A stretch of DNA of 64,000 nt from NCBI RefSeq assembly GCF_014117215.1, contig NZ_JACGXS010000001.1, positions 744,001 to 808,000 of the forward strand. The letters run 5' to 3'. The number at the start of each line of letters is the position of its first letter. The stretch's first letter is position 1. A program made the translations under genes and the position numbers. The DNA comes from Stenotrophomonas tumulicola. Its GTDB lineage: Bacteria; Pseudomonadota; Gammaproteobacteria; Xanthomonadales; Xanthomonadaceae. Of the stretch, positions 60,127-64,000 are shown piece after piece. Below the pieces are notes generated by a model. The model was given only the letters and a program-made list of their open reading frames with translations. It was not told the origin of the DNA and made no database searches.

Positions 60127-60845
60127 CAGCCGACCGACACGCTGGCATGGAACGCATAGCCGTCGGCGCGCACGGTGTGGATCAGCTCATCGAGCGGGCT
60201 GTTGCCGCTGAGCTTGCGGCGCAGGCGGCTGATCAGCAGGTCCACGGAGCGGTCGGCGATGGGAAAGCCATCGCCGCGGGTCAAAGCGATCAGTTCGATC
60301 CGCGACAGCACCTGGCGTGGATGCTGGCACAACACCAGCAGCAGGTCGGATTCGGCGCCGGTCAGTGAAATGCGCGTGCCGGCCGGGGAGCGCAGCAGGC
60401 GTCGGTAGGGATGGAAGACGAATCCGGCGAACTTCAACTGCAGGCTGAGCACCGATGCAGGTGCCGCAGTGTCGGCCAGCGGCGTACGCCGCAGCACCGC
60501 ACGGATGCGCGCCAGCAGTTCGCGTGGTTCGAATGGCTTGGTCACGTAATCATCGGCACCAAGTTCCAGCCCGATGACCTTGTCCATGGATTCGGACAGA
60601 GCGGTCAGCATGATGATCCGCGGACGGTCCTGCGGATCCAGCCGGCGGCAGAAACTCAGGCCGTCCTCGCCGGGCAGCATCACGTCGAGCAGGATCAGGT
60701 CGATACCCCCCTGCTGCAGCACCCGGGTGGCGTCCTGCACGTTGCCGGCGAGCTGCACGGCAAATCCCTTCGCAACCAGGAAGGTCGCCAGCGAGGTGCC
60801 GATGTCCAGGTCGTCTTCGATGATCAGGATGCGGGAATCAGTCAT
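60126..60845 (-). CDS. OmpR-family response regulator
   Basis: This is a 239-residue two-domain regulator. The receiver domain (1-115) has acidic pocket EDD (10-12), phospho-acceptor Asp54 in LILLDVMLPGEDG, and the conserved Thr and Lys (IMLTALSES, DDYVTKPFEPRELLARI). A winged-helix OmpR/PhoB DNA-binding domain follows (about 135-235, with LTGAESDLLLVLCQHP and DRSVDLLISRLRRKL). It is transcribed ahead of, and coupled to, the kinase gene. A perfect 18-base palindrome lies 68 bases upstream of its start and may be its operator. Confidence 0.93.
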   Translation of the reverse strand: MTDSRILIIEDDLDIGTSLATFLVAKGFAVQLAGNVQDATRVLQQGGIDLILLDVMLPGEDGLSFCRRLDPQDRPRIIMLTALSESMDKVIGLELGADDYVTKPFEPRELLARIRAVLRRTPLADTAAPASVLSLQLKFAGFVFHPYRRLLRSPAGTRISLTGAESDLLLVLCQHPRQVLSRIELIALTRGDGFPIADRSVDLLISRLRRKLSGNSPLDELIHTVRADGYAFHASVSVG

Positions 60846-60912
60846 TGCGGGGGGCGGGAGGCGTCTAGGGCGGCATTGTCCGCCAACTCGCTGCGACGGC
60901 GACGGCATCCGA

Positions 60913-60930
60913 TGTGTCGATATCGACACA
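60913..60930. promoter_or_regulatory. Perfect 18-bp palindrome between divergent regulators
   Basis: TGTGTCGATATCGACACA is identical to its reverse complement. It is followed at 60939-60948 by a second palindrome, ATATGCATAT. Both lie in the region between the response-regulator gene (minus strand) and the Fur-like gene (plus strand). A dimeric regulator probably binds here; which one is not known. Confidence 0.5.
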
Positions 60931-61006
60931 GTGTCTGAATATGCATATGGATCAGCACGTTAACGGACACCTGCGAAATCGTCGACATACCATCGAGGGT
61001 CGCCCG

Positions 61007-61324
61007 ATGGCAGGGCAGCAGCGCGGCCATGTTGAAGAGACGATGACGGCAACGGATACACCAGTGCGGAATCCCCATGCGGCACGGCTTCGTGCTGCCG
61101 GACTGCGCGCGACGTCGGCACGGATTGCGGTGCTGCAGGTCATGCCGGAGGTGCTGGTCGCGCACGGCCATGCCACGCCGCAGTTGTTGTGGCAGGCCTG
61201 CGGGAAACGGGGCTATACGGTCCACCGCCAGGTGTTCTACCGGTTGCTGCCGGACCTGGTCGCCGCCGGCCTGGTCCCCCTCGACGCGATCCGCATCGGC
61301 GTGGACGAGCGCGCCGGCAACTGA
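61007..61324 (+). CDS. Short Fur-like winged-helix protein
   Basis: The product is about 105 residues (93 if the ATG at 61043 is used). It carries only the Fur-family DNA-binding half: AAGLRATSARIAVLQVMPEV, then HATPQLLWQACG and QVFYRLLPDLVAAGLV. These match the GLRxTxxRxxVL and TVYRxLxxLxxxGLV pattern of Fur. The C-terminal dimerisation and metal-binding domain of Fur, including its CxxC and His-rich sites, is missing. GAGGG precedes the first ATG by seven bases. It stands 175 bases before a TonB-dependent receptor gene with a Fur-box-like site, suggesting a role in its control. Confidence 0.68.
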   Translation: MAGQQRGHVEETMTATDTPVRNPHAARLRAAGLRATSARIAVLQVMPEVLVAHGHATPQLLWQACGKRGYTVHRQVFYRLLPDLVAAGLVPLDAIRIGVDERAGN

Positions 61325-61412
61325 GGCATGGCAATTGCGTGTCGTGCTGTGTCAAAGCCGACGCATTGCATCAATGTGCATGTGAATCAATAACTTATCG
61401 TTAATTATTTAT

Positions 61413-61431
61413 GGTATTGGGTATCATTCTC
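61413..61431. promoter_or_regulatory. Fur-box-like sequence upstream of the TonB-dependent receptor
   Basis: GGTATTGGGTATCATTCTC agrees with the classical 19-base Fur box at 13 positions, including ATCATT in the right half. It lies 68 bases before the receptor start in an AT-rich stretch (from about 61389) unlike its surroundings. An inverted repeat CATTG-CAT-CAATG is found further up at 61364-61376. Confidence 0.5.
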
Positions 61432-61498
61432 ATCTGTATTGCACCTCAAGCTGCCGCCAGAGGTCGTCCTCTCCCCCTTGCACGCTTGAGGTATATCG

Positions 61499-63703
61499 AT
61501 GCACCCCGTCCACCTTCCTGCTTCCGCCGCGGGCCGTCCTGCCGTACGCAATCCGCTGACGCTGGCCGTTGCCGCGGCGGTCATGGCCGTCCTTGCTGCA
61601 CCGTCGTTCGCCAGTGGCGCGCGACCGACCGCCGAACTGGACCGCATCGTGGTGACCGCCAGTGCGTCGCCGGTCAGCCTGGCCGATGCGCCGGCTTCGA
61701 TCACCGTGATAGACCGGGAGGAACTGGAGAAGCAGCCGCTGGTCAGCATCAGCGAAGTGCTCTCCCGGGTGCCTGGTGTATCGGGTGGCCAGGGATTGAA
61801 CGCCGAAGGGCAGAAGATCAAGCTGCGTGGCCTGCCTGCGGAGTACTCGCTGATCCTGGTCGACGGCCGTCGTATCGGCAACTCCTCGCGCGTGGCATTC
61901 CGTACCGACCTGCAGCGACAGGACCTGGACTGGCTGACCCCGGACATCATCGAGCGCATCGAAGTGGTCAAGGGACCGATGTCGTCGCTGTACGGTTCCG
62001 ATGCGATGGGCGGGGTGATCAACATCATCACCAAGCGCATCCCGGACAAGTGGGGCGGATCGGCCACGATGAATTACAAGAGTCCCAGCGATTCGGATGA
62101 AGGCACCACCACCCAGATCGGTGCGACCCTCGGTGGGGCGCTTACCGACAGTGTGTCGCTGCGCCTTTCCGCTGGCCGTACCGAGCGCCAGCCGGACAGC
62201 AACGTGACCTCCGAGGCCGATTCCACCACCGGGACGCTGAGCGAAACGGTGGAGGGCACGTTGCGCTGGGCGGTCAACGAGCACCACGACATCGAGGTAT
62301 TCGGTTCGGTGGCCACCCAGACCAACACCAACCCGCGCTACGCGCCGGGTGCCGATGCCGGTGAGTTCTGGCTCGGCGGCGAGGGCGAGGACGACGAGAC
62401 CGAGAACTATCGCGTCGGCCTTGCCTGGAATGCCGATTTCGGCTGGGGGAATTCCACTGTCAGCGCCTACCGGACCGAGTACGACAAGAGCACCACGACC
62501 GAGTCCAACGGCGTGTTCTCGCCAACGGACCAGGTATCGAAGCAGACGGTGCTGGATGCGAAGATGACCGTGCCGTTCACTGCCGGCGTGCCCAATACGC
62601 TGACCTTCGGCGGCCAGTTCCAGAAGAACGAGCTGACCAATACCCGTACGCTGGGCATCAATTCCAACGGCGCACCGTCCATCGACGGCGTGGACCATTC
62701 CGGCCAGTCCAGCATCAAGGCTGATTCATGGGCGGTATTCGCCGAAGACACGCTGGACCTGACCGAGCGCTGGAACCTGACCCTGGGCGCGCGCCTGGAC
62801 GATGACGAACGCTACAGCACCGAACTCAGCCCGCGCGTCTACAGCGTGTTCCATTTCAACGACACCTGGTCGCTGCGCGGTGGCGTGGCCACTGCGTTCC
62901 GTGCCCCGGACCTGGTGCAGACCGCCGCGGAGTTCAGCAGCGGTTCGCGCGGCAATGGCTGCAACAGCACCTTCGGGGCCTACGATGCAGTGGCCAATCC
63001 GAATGGATTCCGTTCCTCGAACAATGCCACCGGCTTCGTCAACTGCTATACCACCGGCAATCCGGACCTGAAGCCGGAAACCTCCACCAGTTACGAGTTG
63101 GGCTTCAGCTACAACACCGATCGCGTCGATGCCGGCCTCACCTTCTTCCATACCGACTTCAAGGACAAGATCATCAGCCAGGCGCACAGCCGCATCGCCA
63201 GCGATGCCATCGCGCCGGAGTTCCAGTCGCGCTACCCGTATGGCGTCTGGTATGTCACCACGGTCAACGTGCAGGACGCAGTGACACAGGGGCTGGAAGG
63301 TTCGTTCAATGCCAGGCTGACCGATGCCCTGGAGTGGAAGAACGCGGCGACCTACATCCGCAAGTCGGAGAACAAGGATACCGGTGCGGCGCTGATCGAG
63401 ACCCCGAAGCTGTCCTGGTACACCGCGCTGGAGGCCACGGTGCGCGAGGCGCTGGTGCTGGAACTCAATGCGCAGTACGTCGGCACCCAGTACACCACCA
63501 GCACCGATACCGCGCCGGGCTCCTACCTGTCGCCGTACTGGCTGATGGGACTGAACGCCAATTACCGTCTCAACGAGAACGTGACCCTGCGTGCGGGCAT
63601 CAGCAACCTGCTCGACGAAGACGTGGAGGCGGCCGACAGCGGCAGCGATTATTACACCCTGGAAGGGCGCGCCGTGTTCGTCGGGTTGACCGCGCGATTC
63701 TGA
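61499..63703 (+). CDS. TonB-dependent siderophore receptor (CirA/FepA-like)
   Basis: This is a 734-residue outer-membrane receptor with a signal peptide (about 1-40, ending PSFAS) and a TonB box-like ELDRIVVTAS. The plug domain (about 55-165) contains SISEVLSRVPGVSGGQGLNA, ILVDGRRIGNSS and IEVVKGPMSSLYGSDAMGGV. A 22-strand barrel ends in VGLTARF with terminal Phe. The plug signature is that of catecholate or colicin-I type receptors. GAGG lies seven bases before the ATG. The upstream Fur-box-like site and Fur-like gene indicate iron-responsive expression. Confidence 0.9.
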   Translation: MHPVHLPASAAGRPAVRNPLTLAVAAAVMAVLAAPSFASGARPTAELDRIVVTASASPVSLADAPASITVIDREELEKQPLVSISEVLSRVPGVSGGQGLNAEGQKIKLRGLPAEYSLILVDGRRIGNSSRVAFRTDLQRQDLDWLTPDIIERIEVVKGPMSSLYGSDAMGGVINIITKRIPDKWGGSATMNYKSPSDSDEGTTTQIGATLGGALTDSVSLRLSAGRTERQPDSNVTSEADSTTGTLSETVEGTLRWAVNEHHDIEVFGSVATQTNTNPRYAPGADAGEFWLGGEGEDDETENYRVGLAWNADFGWGNSTVSAYRTEYDKSTTTESNGVFSPTDQVSKQTVLDAKMTVPFTAGVPNTLTFGGQFQKNELTNTRTLGINSNGAPSIDGVDHSGQSSIKADSWAVFAEDTLDLTERWNLTLGARLDDDERYSTELSPRVYSVFHFNDTWSLRGGVATAFRAPDLVQTAAEFSSGSRGNGCNSTFGAYDAVANPNGFRSSNNATGFVNCYTTGNPDLKPETSTSYELGFSYNTDRVDAGLTFFHTDFKDKIISQAHSRIASDAIAPEFQSRYPYGVWYVTTVNVQDAVTQGLEGSFNARLTDALEWKNAATYIRKSENKDTGAALIETPKLSWYTALEATVREALVLELNAQYVGTQYTTSTDTAPGSYLSPYWLMGLNANYRLNENVTLRAGISNLLDEDVEAADSGSDYYTLEGRAVFVGLTARF

Positions 63704-63707
63704 GTGC

Positions 63708-63844
63708 CGCCGGGCATGGCCCGGCGCTACCTTTGCTGCGTAGCGCCGAGCCATGCTCGGCGGTGGTTGCCATCGGTACCGCTGCGCTCGCCGGGCATGG
63801 CCCGGCGTTACCTTCGCTGCGTAGCGCCGAGCGGTGCTCGGCGG
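63708..63844. repeat. Four alternating SMAG-type stem-loops
   Basis: Reverse elements lie at 63708-63730 and 63789-63811; direct elements at 63740-63763 (GTAGCGCCGAGC-CATGCTCGGCGG) and 63821-63844. The direct-to-reverse linker GGTTGCCATCGGTACCGCTG is nearly the same as in the 58.6 kb cluster, so the same composite unit occurs in both places. It sits between convergent genes. Confidence 0.85.
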
Positions 63845-63862
63845 CGGTTGCCATCGGCGGCG

Positions 63863-64000
63863 TTACATCAGCCCCAGCGTGGCCAGCGCCAGCACCACGT
63901 AACGTCCCGCCTTGGCCAGCAGTACCAGCGGCAGGAACATCCGCAGCGGCTCGCGCATCACGCCGGCCGCCAGCGTGATCGGATCGCCGATCACCGGGGC
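63863..64000 (-). CDS. C-terminal end of a YqaA / SNARE-associated (VTT) membrane protein
   Basis: Forty-five codons and a TAA stop are visible, in frame to the window edge. The peptide contains APVIGDPITLAAGVMREPL, then MFLPLVLLAKAGRYVVLALA. GDP-x-T-x-x-AG and the KAGRY segment are typical of the C-terminus of YqaA-type proteins, inner-membrane proteins of the DedA/VTT superfamily with unknown transport or lipid-related roles. The rest lies outside the window. Confidence 0.7.
   Translation of the reverse strand, partial: APVIGDPITLAAGVMREPLRMFLPLVLLAKAGRYVVLALATLGLM

Overview
This 64 kb window is high-GC chromosomal DNA from a gammaproteobacterium of the Xanthomonadaceae, almost certainly Stenotrophomonas (S. 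maltophilia group). Two things point there. Short stem-loops headed by GTAG, the SMAG type of REP described in S. maltophilia, recur at about 5.3, 23.1, 49.1, 58.6 and 63.7 kb. The gene repertoire also fits: many TonB-dependent receptors, a GH92 mannosidase and a type II secretion system. No insertion sequence, prophage, CRISPR array, rRNA gene or ordinary tRNA gene was seen.

Layout. 0-4.9 kb: malonate decarboxylase operon on the minus strand (mdcA-C-D-E-G-B, mdcB cut by the window edge). 5-10.6 kb: DUF3817 membrane protein, an MFS transporter with its DeoR-type regulator, a circularly permuted tmRNA-like gene, a ProP-type symporter and a HAD phosphatase. 10.6-16 kb: small lipoprotein, host-attachment-family protein, two thioredoxin-fold proteins, secreted GH92 alpha-mannosidase. 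16-23 kb: an Oar-like TonB-dependent receptor, then a second receptor paired with a Tat-exported PLP enzyme resembling PvdN.

23.3-58.6 kb is one functional island. It opens with a cell-surface-signalling trio: a stand-alone STN-domain protein, an ECF sigma factor and a FecR anti-sigma factor. Two unusual Phd-DUF772 fusion proteins follow. Then come type II secretion genes gspG-K-L-M-D-E-F, a PstS-like secreted phosphate-binding protein and a 4138-residue two-partner-secretion exoprotein. The remaining T2SS genes (gspH-I-J and gspC) follow, then the TpsB transporter, a LamG-ExbB fusion, ExbD, TonB, a porin and a third Phd-like protein. From memory of gene order, this matches the Pseudomonas aeruginosa vreAIR-hxc-pdt region, which responds to phosphate starvation. 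Here it probably couples envelope signalling to secretion of a phosphate-binding protein and a giant surface protein.

58.8-64 kb: an OmpR/EnvZ-type two-component system, a short Fur-like regulator, a TonB-dependent receptor behind a Fur-box-like sequence, and the end of a YqaA-type membrane protein gene.

The most surprising items are the tmRNA-like gene, whose tag frame carries no stop codon, and the tandem Phd-transposase-domain fusions. All calls come from reading the sequence; no database search was possible.
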